Assembly: GCA_021786815.1 (NCBI GenBank)
Contig: JAJYMR010000369.1
Span: 1 to 5,709, forward strand
Length of the DNA stretch: 5,709 nucleotides
Direction of reading: 5' to 3'
DNA from: Deltaproteobacteria bacterium
Lineage (GTDB): Bacteria; Desulfobacterota; Binatia; Binatales; Binataceae
Position numbers and translations under genes: made by a program. The notes below the pieces were generated by a model. That model was not told the origin of the DNA. It ran no database searches and saw only the letters and a program-made list of their open reading frames with translations. Of the stretch, positions 1-5,709 are shown in pieces; the first letter of the stretch is position 1, and each line of letters starts with the position of its first letter.

Positions 1-317
1 AATCGAAGCGCACCCGCCGAAACCAGCGCGCTGTATTCACCAAGGCTATGGCCCGCGGCAAGCTCCGGCTCAAGGGCGTACTCGGATTCGAACACCCGCA
101 GCGCGGCTATCTCGACGGCGACCAGCCCCGGCTGTGTATTGGCGGTAAGCCTCAGTTCCTCTTCGGGTCCTTCGAAGCACAGCCGCGAAAGCGCGAATCC
201 AAGCGCGTCGTCGGCTTCCTTGAATGTATCGCGAGCGACGGGAAAGTTGTGCGCGAGTTCCGCACCCATCCCGACGCGCTGCGATCCCTGCCCGGGAAAG
301 AGAAAGGCAAGTTTCAT
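1..317 (-). CDS. fabD: Malonyl-CoA:ACP transacylase, N-terminal third (runs off the window)
   Basis: This enzyme moves the malonyl group from CoA to acyl carrier protein, supplying the extender unit for type II fatty acid synthesis in the cytoplasm. Only 105 complete codons are present; the family is normally about 310 residues, so the rest lies beyond base 1. The ATG at 317 is followed by the diagnostic start MKLAFLFPGQGSQ, with Gln10 matching the oxyanion-hole Gln of the family. GHSLGEYSAL at residues 89-98 holds the catalytic serine, Ser91, on its nucleophile elbow with His90 beside it. The gene starts 21 bp after the plsX stop, with only a weak purine-rich ribosome binding site (AAGAGAG), so it is probably read from the same transcript. 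The motifs make the family call secure. The missing part should contain the second catalytic His. Confidence 0.96.
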   Translation of the reverse strand, partial: MKLAFLFPGQGSQRVGMGAELAHNFPVARDTFKEADDALGFALSRLCFEGPEEELRLTANTQPGLVAVEIAALRVFESEYALEPELAAGHSLGEYSALVSAGALR

Positions 318-338
318 CTCAACGCTCTCTTCAGTTCG

Positions 339-1736
339 TCAGGAACGCTTGTCCTCAGGCCGCTCACCCTCGCCCGCGGGATGATTGTCATCGGCGCTTT
401 CGGGCTTCTCATCTGAAGCGGAACTCTCGGAGTGACCGGGCGAGGTGGTTGCGGCCAGGCTTTTGTTCTCGCGCGCGGGTGCGCCGGCGGACGGATCGGG
501 TTTTACGCCATTGCTTCGAAACGTGGGCTCGCTTGCAGCCGTAGTGGGCTCGACGCGAGGCGGTTCCTGATGCGGGCCACGTTCGTGCTTCACCGACGTT
601 GCCTCGCCGCCGGTTTCGGGAACGCCGCCCTTCGACTGCGCCTCGGCTTCGCGGGCGTTATGGCGATGGAGCCGGTCACGCATCCGGGAAAACAACCGCT
701 TGAATCCCTTGCCGGCCGGCTTCGCGGTGGATACGAATTCGTGCTTGCCCAAGATCTCGACTATTTCGGTGTTGACCTGGCGAACCAGGGCCTCGTTGCC
801 GGCCGCTCGGATTGCGTTGCGTATCGCACGTGCGGGCGACGAGCCGTGGGCTATTATCGCCACGCCGCTGACGCCCAGAAGCGGAGCGCCACCGTATTCG
901 TGCGGATCGAGCCGCTCGCGCATGCCGCCGAGCCCCTTGCGGATAAGCAGGTAGCCGAGCCGGCTGCGCCAGTTGGCGCTGAAGACCTCGCGGAGGTTGC
1001 CAAGCAGGAACGCGGCAAATCCCTCCATGGTCTTGAGCACGATATTGCCGGTAAAACCGTCCGTCACGACCACGTCGCATGCGCCGCGGTTGATGTCGCG
1101 CCCCTCGACGTAGCCGATATAGTTGATGTCAGCCTGAACCTGTCGGAGCATCGCGGCGCCCGCGCGCGTCAGGTCGGTTCCCTTGGAACTTTCCTCTCCG
1201 TTGGAGAGTATCCCGACCCGCGGACGCGCGACCCCGCGCACCCGCCGGCAATAAACACTTCCCATCACGGCGAACTGCGCAAGGTTCAGCGGCTTGACGT
1301 CGAGATTCGCTCCCGCGTCGATAAGCAGCGCATGGCCACCCGTAACCGGCACCAGCGAGGCGATCGCGGGCCGATCGACGTGGGGCAGATTGCCAAGGAT
1401 AGCCATCGTCGCCGCCATCACGGCGCCCGAATTGCCCGCGCTTACGAAGCTGTGCGCCTCGCCGCGCTTGACCATCTCGAGTCCGACATGGATCGACGAG
1501 AGCGGTTTTGACAACACCGACTCGAGCGGCGAGTCGTCCATCGTGACGATTTCCGGCGCGTGGACGATTCGGATGGCAAGGCCGGTCGTGTCGTGGCCGG
1601 CGAGTTCCCGCTCCAGGCTCTCGCGTACGCCGACCAGGATAACCTCGGCTCCGAAGTCGCGTGCCGCGAGGACAGCGCCCTCAACGGTCACTTTCGGGGC
1701 CAGGTCACCCCCCATCGCGTCGAGCGCGATTCTCAC
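339..1736 (-). CDS. plsX: Phosphate acyltransferase PlsX with a long C-terminal extension
   Basis: PlsX converts acyl-ACP and phosphate to acyl-phosphate, the donor used by PlsY to acylate glycerol 3-phosphate, and so begins phospholipid synthesis. It is normally a peripheral protein at the inner face of the membrane. The GTG at 1736 is chosen because it gives the family N-terminus MRIALDAMGGDLAP, and CGGAG lies 5 bases upstream; reading further upstream would run into the rpmF 3' end. Further family motifs are SAGNSGAVMAA (99-109), LIDAGANLD (138-146), NGEESSKG (179-186), TDGFTGNIVLK (225-235) and HEYGGAPLLG (279-288). The conserved core ends near residue 335, a normal PlsX length. The protein then continues to residue 465: residues 338-360 are very basic with hydrophobic residues spaced as in an amphipathic helix, and 361-465 are rich in E, S, P, A and G with no predicted fold. 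The tail is in frame without a break. The gene follows rpmF by 17 bp. Confidence 0.96.
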   Translation of the reverse strand: MRIALDAMGGDLAPKVTVEGAVLAARDFGAEVILVGVRESLERELAGHDTTGLAIRIVHAPEIVTMDDSPLESVLSKPLSSIHVGLEMVKRGEAHSFVSAGNSGAVMAATMAILGNLPHVDRPAIASLVPVTGGHALLIDAGANLDVKPLNLAQFAVMGSVYCRRVRGVARPRVGILSNGEESSKGTDLTRAGAAMLRQVQADINYIGYVEGRDINRGACDVVVTDGFTGNIVLKTMEGFAAFLLGNLREVFSANWRSRLGYLLIRKGLGGMRERLDPHEYGGAPLLGVSGVAIIAHGSSPARAIRNAIRAAGNEALVRQVNTEIVEILGKHEFVSTAKPAGKGFKRLFSRMRDRLHRHNAREAEAQSKGGVPETGGEATSVKHERGPHQEPPRVEPTTAASEPTFRSNGVKPDPSAGAPARENKSLAATTSPGHSESSASDEKPESADDNHPAGEGERPEDKRS

Positions 1737-1753
1737 GGCTGCTCCGAAAGCCG

Positions 1754-1933
1754 CTATTCCGTGATCTCGGCGAGTTGGCGTCCGCGGTAGGTCCCGCAAT
1801 GACGGCACACGCGATGCGGCATCGCGGGCTCACCGCACTGCGGGCACGAGCCCGGGTTGGCCGCCTGCAACGCGTCGTGAGCGCGGCGTTTGTTGCGCTT
1901 GGATTTCGAGGTGCGTCTCTTGGGTGCCTGCAT
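1754..1933 (-). CDS. rpmF: Large ribosomal subunit protein bL32, zinc-ribbon (C+) form
   Basis: This is a 59-residue structural protein of the 50S subunit. The N-terminus MQAPKRRTSKSKRNKRRAH is the very basic, rRNA-binding segment typical of L32, with the usual Pro-Lys-Arg start. Two CxxC pairs, Cys30/Cys33 and Cys43/Cys46, form the zinc ribbon, so this is the zinc-binding form rather than the cysteine-free paralogue that some bacteria use when zinc is scarce. The ATG at 1933 is chosen because the reading frame upstream of it has no L32-like sequence. Only a modest GGGAA element precedes it, about 10 bases away. The gene sits 29 bp after yceD and 17 bp before plsX, its conserved place in this cluster, and is most likely read from the yceD promoter. 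Confidence 0.97.
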   Translation of the reverse strand: MQAPKRRTSKSKRNKRRAHDALQAANPGSCPQCGEPAMPHRVCRHCGTYRGRQLAEITE

Positions 1934-1962
1934 GACGAATAGTTTCCCGTTCGAATTTTGGA

Positions 1963-2499
1963 TTATGAGCGGCGCAACTTGAGCGAGCGCAGCGCGGCGA
2001 ATCTCGCATCGAAACTCTCCGCCGCACAACCGCACTCAGCCAGGTTGAGATTGACGCCGCAATGCGGGCAGAGCCCGCGGCACTCGTCGGCGCAAAGCGG
2101 ACGCGTCGGGAGCGACAGCAGGAACTGCTCGCGGATCAGAGGCGAGAGGTCGATCTCGTCGCCTTCGTAAAGCGAAAATTCAAGGTCCTCGGCGTGCAGG
2201 TCGGTTTCCCCGGCAAAGCCTACCGCCTTGGGCGCAAGCACAAAACGGAAAGCACGCTCGCCCGGCCAGAGGAACTCTTCGGCGCATCGGGCGCAGACCG
2301 CCTTTGTCGAGGCGCGCAGGCGTCCGGCGAAAAACAGATCGGTGCCCGCGCGATAATACGAAACCGTCACGCTGATTGGCCCCTCGATCCGATATTCCCT
2401 GACCGGCTCGCGCTCGAGAACCACATTGACCTGCGCCTCTGCCTCCTCGAAGGAAAACTCCTTCGCCTCAGCCGTAATGTCGTCGACCCGAAGTTTCAC
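1963..2499 (-). CDS. yceD: YceD/DUF177 family protein (23S rRNA accumulation, L32-linked), Cys-rich form
   Basis: YceD (DUF177) proteins are needed for normal 23S rRNA accumulation and are nearly always encoded just before rpmF, as here. The protein has 178 residues from the chosen start. It shows CARCAEEF (Cys69, Cys72) and, towards the C-terminus, LCADECRGLCPHCGVNLN followed by CGC, giving further cysteines at 136, 140, 144, 147, 156 and 158. This Cys-rich pattern is common in Gram-positives and deltaproteobacteria and absent from E. coli YceD; metal binding is likely but inferred. An acidic stretch with DLSPLIREQFLLSLP precedes the second Cys cluster, as usual in the family. I chose the GTG at 2499, giving MKLRVDDI, over the GTG at 2508, because the G-rich ribosome binding site at 2506-2513 is well spaced for 2499 and overlaps the other start. 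This is the first gene of its cluster. Confidence 0.93.
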   Translation of the reverse strand: MKLRVDDITAEAKEFSFEEAEAQVNVVLEREPVREYRIEGPISVTVSYYRAGTDLFFAGRLRASTKAVCARCAEEFLWPGERAFRFVLAPKAVGFAGETDLHAEDLEFSLYEGDEIDLSPLIREQFLLSLPTRPLCADECRGLCPHCGVNLNLAECGCAAESFDARFAALRSLKLRRS

Positions 2500-2505
2500 A
2501 GAAAG

Positions 2506-2513
2506 CACCCCCC
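2506..2513 (-). promoter_or_regulatory. yceD: Ribosome binding site deciding the yceD start
   Basis: On the minus strand this reads GGGGGGTG, and with the following CTTT it matches the anti-Shine-Dalgarno complement GGAGGTGAT at most positions. It lies 6 bases before the GTG at 2499. The alternative GTG at 2508 is built from the end of this G-run itself, so it would have no properly spaced site of its own. Confidence 0.65.
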
Positions 2514-2537
2514 GGTTTAATAGTCGATGAGGGGCAT

Positions 2538-2690
2538 GTGAACGGAATTATTGCACGTCATCCCGGCACTTCAAACAAGGCGGCAGTATATGTCCGAACA
2601 GGGCAGCGAGGGCGCTGGCGCGACTTTTCAAGCCTTATCGAAGCGTGTGCTTTCACCAACGAGCACTTCAAGCGCGCCTGGGACCGCTAA
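2538..2690 (+). CDS. Candidate small plus-strand gene, 50 codons, unknown function
   Basis: I do not recognise this product. It begins with a GTG at 2538, preceded by GAGGGG with about 3-5 bases of spacing, a good ribosome binding site, and ends with TAA at 2688-2690. That stop overlaps the opposite-strand nth stop (2687-2689), so the ORF fills the junction between the two clusters. The C-terminal half, from GRWRDFSSLIEAC to HFKRAWDR, is unusually protein-like, with Phe, Trp, Cys and Asn rather than the Arg/Ala/Gly/Pro mix of shadow frames in GC-rich DNA. Its third codon positions are more GC-rich than those of the N-terminal half. No signal peptide, membrane segment or Cys motif is visible. 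It may be a real small protein, the 3' remnant of a decayed gene, or chance. A competing 36-codon frame starts at the ATG at 2590. Confidence 0.3.
   Translation: MNGIIARHPGTSNKAAVYVRTGQRGRWRDFSSLIEACAFTNEHFKRAWDR
2547..2574 (-). promoter_or_regulatory. Predicted sigma70-type promoter for yceD-rpmF-plsX-fabD
   Basis: On the minus strand a -35 element TTGAAG (2574-2569; 4 of 6 to consensus) and a -10 element AATAAT (2552-2547; 5 of 6) are separated by 16 bases. Initiation would fall near 2540, giving a leader of about 40 bases before the yceD GTG. The local AT-richness contrasts with the surrounding GC-rich coding DNA. This was found by eye only; the spacing and the -10 match are the main support. 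Confidence 0.45.
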
Positions 2691-3367
2691 TTGGCCGTGA
2701 TTTGCCCGATCGGGCCGCGAACCCCGATACGTGAACAATCGGTGAGCAGTGCACATTCGGCGCATCGCGGCTTTCTCGCGACGCATACGCGCCGCCCGTG
2801 CAGGATCAGGCGCATCGAGAACGCCGTCCAGCGCTCGGACGGCAAAAGTCCGCACAGAGCGGCCTCAATCTTGTCGGGATCGGTCTCGCGGGTCAGGCCA
2901 AGCCTCCGCGAAACGCGCGTTACATGCGTGTCCACGGCTATTCCGGGCATCCCGTAGGCGTGCCCGAGCACCACATTGGCGGTTTTTCGGCCAACGCCGC
3001 GCAGCTTCACCAACTCTTCCATCGCCGTGGGAACCTCACCGCGATGACGCTCGACGATCTCCGTGGCGGCGCTCTCGAGCGAGCGCGCCTTTTGCCTGAA
3101 AAAGCCGGTCGTCGCGATTATGCGCTCCAGCTCGCCGACATCGGCCGCCGCGGTCGCTTCGGCGTCGGGATATTTCCTGAACAAGGCCGGCGTGACGATA
3201 TTGACCCGCTCGTCGGTGCATTGGGCTGAAAGGATCGTCGCGGCGAGAAGCTGCCACGGGGTCTTGAAGTCCAGCGTGACGCGAGCGTCGGAATAAAGAC
3301 GCGCGAGGGTATCCGCAATACGGCCGGTTCGCGCGATACGGGCGGCCTTCGACTCTCGTGCGGCCAT
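2687..3367 (-). CDS. nth: Endonuclease III (DNA glycosylase/AP lyase)
   Basis: Nth excises oxidised pyrimidines from DNA and nicks the resulting abasic site, starting base excision repair. The protein has 226 residues, typical for the family. In the numbering here, LSAQCTD sits near residues 46-52. The helix-hairpin-helix LRGVGRKTANVVLG (about 122-135) carries the catalytic Lys128, and AVDTHVTRVSRRLGL carries the catalytic Asp146. The [4Fe-4S] cluster motif C-x6-C-x2-C-x5-C is complete (Cys195, 202, 205, 211). I chose the ATG at 3367 over a TTG one codon upstream because GGAGG (3377-3373) lies exactly 5 bases before it. Its A is the last base of the glpD stop (TGATG), so translation is probably coupled to glpD. 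It is the last gene of its cluster; no convincing terminator follows. Confidence 0.97.
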   Translation of the reverse strand: MAARESKAARIARTGRIADTLARLYSDARVTLDFKTPWQLLAATILSAQCTDERVNIVTPALFRKYPDAEATAAADVGELERIIATTGFFRQKARSLESAATEIVERHRGEVPTAMEELVKLRGVGRKTANVVLGHAYGMPGIAVDTHVTRVSRRLGLTRETDPDKIEAALCGLLPSERWTAFSMRLILHGRRVCVARKPRCAECALLTDCSRIGVRGPIGQITAN

Positions 3368-3377
3368 CAAGGCCTCC
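3367..3377 (-). promoter_or_regulatory. nth: nth ribosome binding site and glpD/nth TGATG stop-start overlap
   Basis: The minus strand reads GGAGG, then CCTTG, then ATG. The strong site lies inside the last glpD codons. The glpD stop TGA (3369-3367) and the nth ATG (3367-3365) share one base, a standard arrangement for re-initiation by a terminating ribosome. It also settles the nth start. Confidence 0.8.
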
Positions 3378-4988
3378 GTCGCCGGCTCATGTCGATGACG
3401 AAAGCCTCGACCTCGCTACGTTCGCGCGCATCATCCCATCCAAGCTCCCGCGCCATGATAGCCGCGGCCCTGGGAGCGGCCGCCTCGGCCTCGGCGGGCG
3501 CGCGCCACACCAGCGAGGTGCGCCGCACCATGAAATCGGCCAGCGAGTGCGCCATCTCCCTGCGCACCGCATACACCACTTCCGCGCCGATCGCAGGGCA
3601 TCCGGGAGCAAGCGCCCCGGCCATATCGGGACGCTCGGCGATAATTCCGGCAACGAAGAGCGCGCGCGAACCGTAACGCGAATCCAGGATTTCCCGAGTC
3701 TGCGGAGCGAGACCTAGAAGTACGCTTTCGGCGTCCGCACAAGGCTTCGCAACAGGCCTCGCACCCGGAAGGGGCGTCACGGCGGTGGGACACTTCGCGC
3801 GGGCGCGCCCGAGCTTCGCCATCGCGCGGTTGACCACTTTTTCGGCGATCTCGCGATGGGTCGTCAGCTTGCCGCCCGCAACCGTCAGCATCCCGGAGCC
3901 GCTCTCGAGAACCACCTCCTCGCGCGAAACCGACGACGGCGCCCTGCCCGAATCGGCGACGACGAGAGCCCGAAGACCCGCGAAACTCGAGGCGATGTCC
4001 TCGGCGCGCAGCTTCGCGCCGGGCAGGTCTTCGCCGACCACGTTCAGCAGATATTGCACATCCGCGCTCTCGGCCGAGACGGCCGCGCGATCACCCTCAA
4101 AATCCGTGTCGGTCGTGCCAACCAGCACGTACTGCCCATGCGGCATAATGAACACGATCCGGCCGCCGTCGTCGCCGAGGACGAGCGATTCGCGCACCGG
4201 CAGGCGCTCGAGTGGAAAAACGAGATGGACGCCCTTGGTGAGCCGGACGCTCGACGCGGCGTCCTTGTCCTCCATCCGTCTTACGTCATCGACCCACGGG
4301 CCGGCCGCGTTGACGAAAATCCGGGCGCGGACCTCGAACGTGCGCCCGGCGAGCCGATCCCGCACGAGCGCCGCACCGGGGCTACCGTCGCGCGCTGCGC
4401 AAAATTCCTCCATCGAGGCATAGTTGGCGACGGCCGCGCCGTGAAGCGCCGCGTCGAGCGCGTTTTCCAGCGTGATTCGCGCATCGTCGGCCCACGCGTC
4501 GTAATAGAGCGCGCCGCCCGCAAGCCCCTCGCGCGAGAGCATCGGTTCAAGACCAACCATTTGCTCGGCGGAGATGCTGCGATGGCGCTCCGAGCGGGGA
4601 ATCCGCGCGAAGAAGTCGTACAGGAGAAGTCCGGCCGCCATCGTGAACGGCGAGAAGCCGCGTCCGCGATAGATGGGAAACAGGAACCGGATTGGGCGCA
4701 CCAGATGGGGCGCGGTATGCCGGCGCAGAAGCTCGCGCTCGCGCAGCGCGCTTCTGACCAGCCGGAACTGGAGCTGCGGCAGGTAGCGGAATCCGCCGTG
4801 GATGAGCTTGGAGGAACGCGACGAAGTCTCGGATGCGAAATCCCGAGCCTCGACCATCGCGACCGCAAGCCCGCGCATCGCGGCGTCTCGCGCGACCGCT
4901 GCGCCGTTAATTCCGCCGCCGATTACACATAGGTCGAAGACCTCGCGCTCAAGACGCGCGAGTGCGGCTTCGCGGGCGAGGCCGTCAT
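3367..4988 (-). CDS. glpD: FAD-dependent glycerol-3-phosphate dehydrogenase, start codon anomalous
   Basis: GlpD oxidises glycerol 3-phosphate to dihydroxyacetone phosphate and passes electrons to the quinone pool at the inner membrane. The open frame ending at 3367 encodes an N-terminal FAD loop, DLCVIGGGINGA (GGGING codons at 4920-4903), then ARDFASETSSRSSKLIHGG, the family signature, then PHLVRPIRFLFP, VNAAGPWVDD, VGTTDTDFEGD and AGGKLTTHREIAEK. It ends in the C-terminal helical domain with YAVRREMAHSLADFMVRRTSL. From the FAD loop on it is complete and unbroken. The first in-frame canonical start is the ATG at 4878, which would delete the FAD loop. The end at 4988 marks an ATG that reaches this frame only if one base is added within ATGACGGCC, giving M-T-G-L-A-R-E. 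The alternative, with no indel, is an ATC start at 5004, with GAGG 9 bases upstream. Function is secure; the 5' end is not. Confidence 0.88.
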
Positions 4989-5008
4989 CTTCCGCTGCGC
5001 GGATAACG

Positions 5009-5620
5009 TCAGTCCTCGTAGTCCTCCTGAAAGGAATAACGCTCTTCCTTCCAGGGGTCGGCGTGATTGTGGTATCCGCGCACTTCCCAGAATCCCCGGC
5101 AATCGACGTCCGTGAATTGAAGCGCGCGCAGCCACTTGGCGCTCTTCCACGCGTAAAGCTTGGGCACGACCAGCCTGAGCGGCCATCCGTGGTCCGGTTC
5201 GAGGTCGCGGCCGTCGTGGCGATGGGCCAGGATTACGTCGTCGTCGAGGAACTCGTTCAAAGGAAGGTTGGTCGTGTAGCCTCCGTCGCAGTGCGCCAGA
5301 ACGAATCTCGCCTCCGGCTTCAGCCGCACGCGTTTCATCAGCTCGGTCACGCTCACGCCTTCCCAGAGATTGTCGAGGCGCGACCAGCTCGTGACGCAAT
5401 GGAAGTCCGACACCTGTTTGCTTTGCGGCAGCGCGCGGAACTCCTCGTAGGTGAAACGCAGCTCTTCCTCAACCAGCCCGAAAACCCTGAAGTCCCACTT
5501 CGCAGGGTCAAACCGCGGCGTCGGCCCATAGCTCAGGACCGGGAACTTCGTGGTCAGATATTGGCCTGGCGGAACGCGGTGCCTTATATCATCCGGTAGC
5601 AGTGGTTTTCCCATGGGCAT
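5009..5620 (-). CDS. Sulfite oxidase-like molybdopterin-dependent oxidoreductase, soluble
   Basis: The 203-residue protein is a single molybdopterin-binding domain of the sulfite oxidase fold (Oxidored_molyb family). Diagnostic segments are KFPVLSYGPTPRFDP (25-39), VFGLVEEELRFTYEEF (46-61), SDFHCVTSWSRLDN with the presumed Mo ligand Cys75, DGGYTTNLPL, LRLVVPKLYAWKSAKW, and GYHNHADPWKEERY near the C-terminus. The substrate is unknown: family members are often loosely called sulfite oxidase-like, and MsrP is a related periplasmic branch. This one has no signal peptide or twin-arginine motif, so it should be cytoplasmic, and no heme partner gene (msrQ type) adjoins it. The ATG at 5620 gives the longest form; an ATG at 5614 is equally plausible and has slightly better spacing from a GAG element. 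It appears to be the first gene of a cluster with glpD and nth. Confidence 0.92.
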   Translation of the reverse strand: MPMGKPLLPDDIRHRVPPGQYLTTKFPVLSYGPTPRFDPAKWDFRVFGLVEEELRFTYEEFRALPQSKQVSDFHCVTSWSRLDNLWEGVSVTELMKRVRLKPEARFVLAHCDGGYTTNLPLNEFLDDDVILAHRHDGRDLEPDHGWPLRLVVPKLYAWKSAKWLRALQFTDVDCRGFWEVRGYHNHADPWKEERYSFQEDYED

Positions 5621-5645
5621 CGCTCAGCGACTAGCGATTGGCTAC

Positions 5646-5676
5646 AAGATAACCGAGGCGACCATCCAGCCGTCAA
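5646..5676 (-). promoter_or_regulatory. Tentative promoter upstream of the molybdopterin gene
   Basis: On the minus strand TTGACG (5676-5671; 5 of 6 to the -35 consensus) is followed, after a rather long 19-base gap, by TATCTT (5651-5646; 4 of 6 to the -10 consensus). Transcription would begin only about 20 bases before the ATG at 5620. The spacing is poor, so this is a weak call. The rest of 5621-5709 shows no ORF or other element I can support. Confidence 0.22.
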
Positions 5677-5709
5677 GCATCGATTCGAGCCACTAACCTC
5701 ACAGCGTTG

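Noticed and set aside
432..1511. Plus-strand open frame of 359 codons opposite plsX
   Set aside because: It is antisense to a well-conserved PlsX, has a shadow-like composition and no recognisable motif. Long antisense frames are expected in GC-rich DNA.
2647..2666. Possible terminator hairpin after nth (GTGCT/AGCAC, 10-base loop)
   Set aside because: The stem is only 5 bp with a large loop, and no T-run follows on the minus strand.
2566..2671. 9-bp direct repeat GCACTTCAA at 2566-2574 and 2663-2671
   Set aside because: It is short, occurs only twice about 97 bp apart, and one copy coincides with the predicted -35 element. It is likely chance.
2590..2700. 36-codon plus-strand ORF starting at the ATG at 2590
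   Set aside because: It overlaps the better-supported 50-codon frame and the 3' end of nth, and its composition (Gly/Ala/Ser) is not distinctive.
3856..4932. Plus-strand open frame of 358 codons opposite glpD
   Set aside because: It is antisense to conserved GlpD blocks, Arg/Ala/Glu-rich, and lacks a domain or a convincing ribosome binding site.
4923..5399. Minus-strand 158-codon frame containing the ATG at 4988
   Set aside because: It overlaps the molybdopterin gene in another frame and stops at 4923, just before the FAD loop. It matters only because its ATG may be the displaced glpD start.
4802..5599. Plus-strand open frame of 265 codons opposite the molybdopterin gene and the glpD 5' end
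   Set aside because: It crosses two clearly coding minus-strand genes and shows no family motif of its own.

Overview
The window is GC-rich bacterial chromosomal DNA. All recognisable genes lie on the minus strand in two compact clusters, so it reads from high to low coordinates. The order yceD-rpmF-plsX-fabD is the classic ribosome/lipid cluster of Proteobacteria and neighbouring phyla. The Cys-rich YceD, the zinc-ribbon L32 and the high GC suggest a deltaproteobacterial or Binatota-like lineage. That placement is an impression from gene content and cannot be proved from this window. I see no rRNA or tRNA gene, insertion sequence, CRISPR array or phage gene.

Upstream cluster (5620 down to 2687): a soluble sulfite-oxidase-type molybdopterin protein, then a GlpD-type FAD-dependent glycerol-3-phosphate dehydrogenase, then endonuclease III (nth). 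The genes are nearly contiguous, and glpD and nth share one base in TGATG, so they are probably co-transcribed. The glpD reading frame is intact over its whole conserved length, including the FAD loop, but no ATG, GTG or TTG lies in frame upstream of that loop.

Junction (2500 to 2686): 187 bp between the clusters. It holds a plausible sigma70-type promoter for the downstream cluster. It also holds a 50-codon plus-strand ORF with a good ribosome binding site, whose stop overlaps the nth stop on the other strand. Its status is uncertain.

Downstream cluster (2499 down to 1, running off the window): yceD (23S rRNA/L32-linked factor), rpmF (L32), plsX (acyl-ACP:phosphate acyltransferase) and the first third of fabD (malonyl-CoA:ACP transacylase). 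The layout couples ribosome assembly to fatty acid and phospholipid synthesis. Two departures stand out. fabH, usually between plsX and fabD, is absent from that place. PlsX carries an extra tail of about 130 residues that begins with a strongly basic amphipathic segment.

The core genes are housekeeping genes. The points worth a second look are the glpD start, the PlsX tail, the missing fabH and the small junction ORF.
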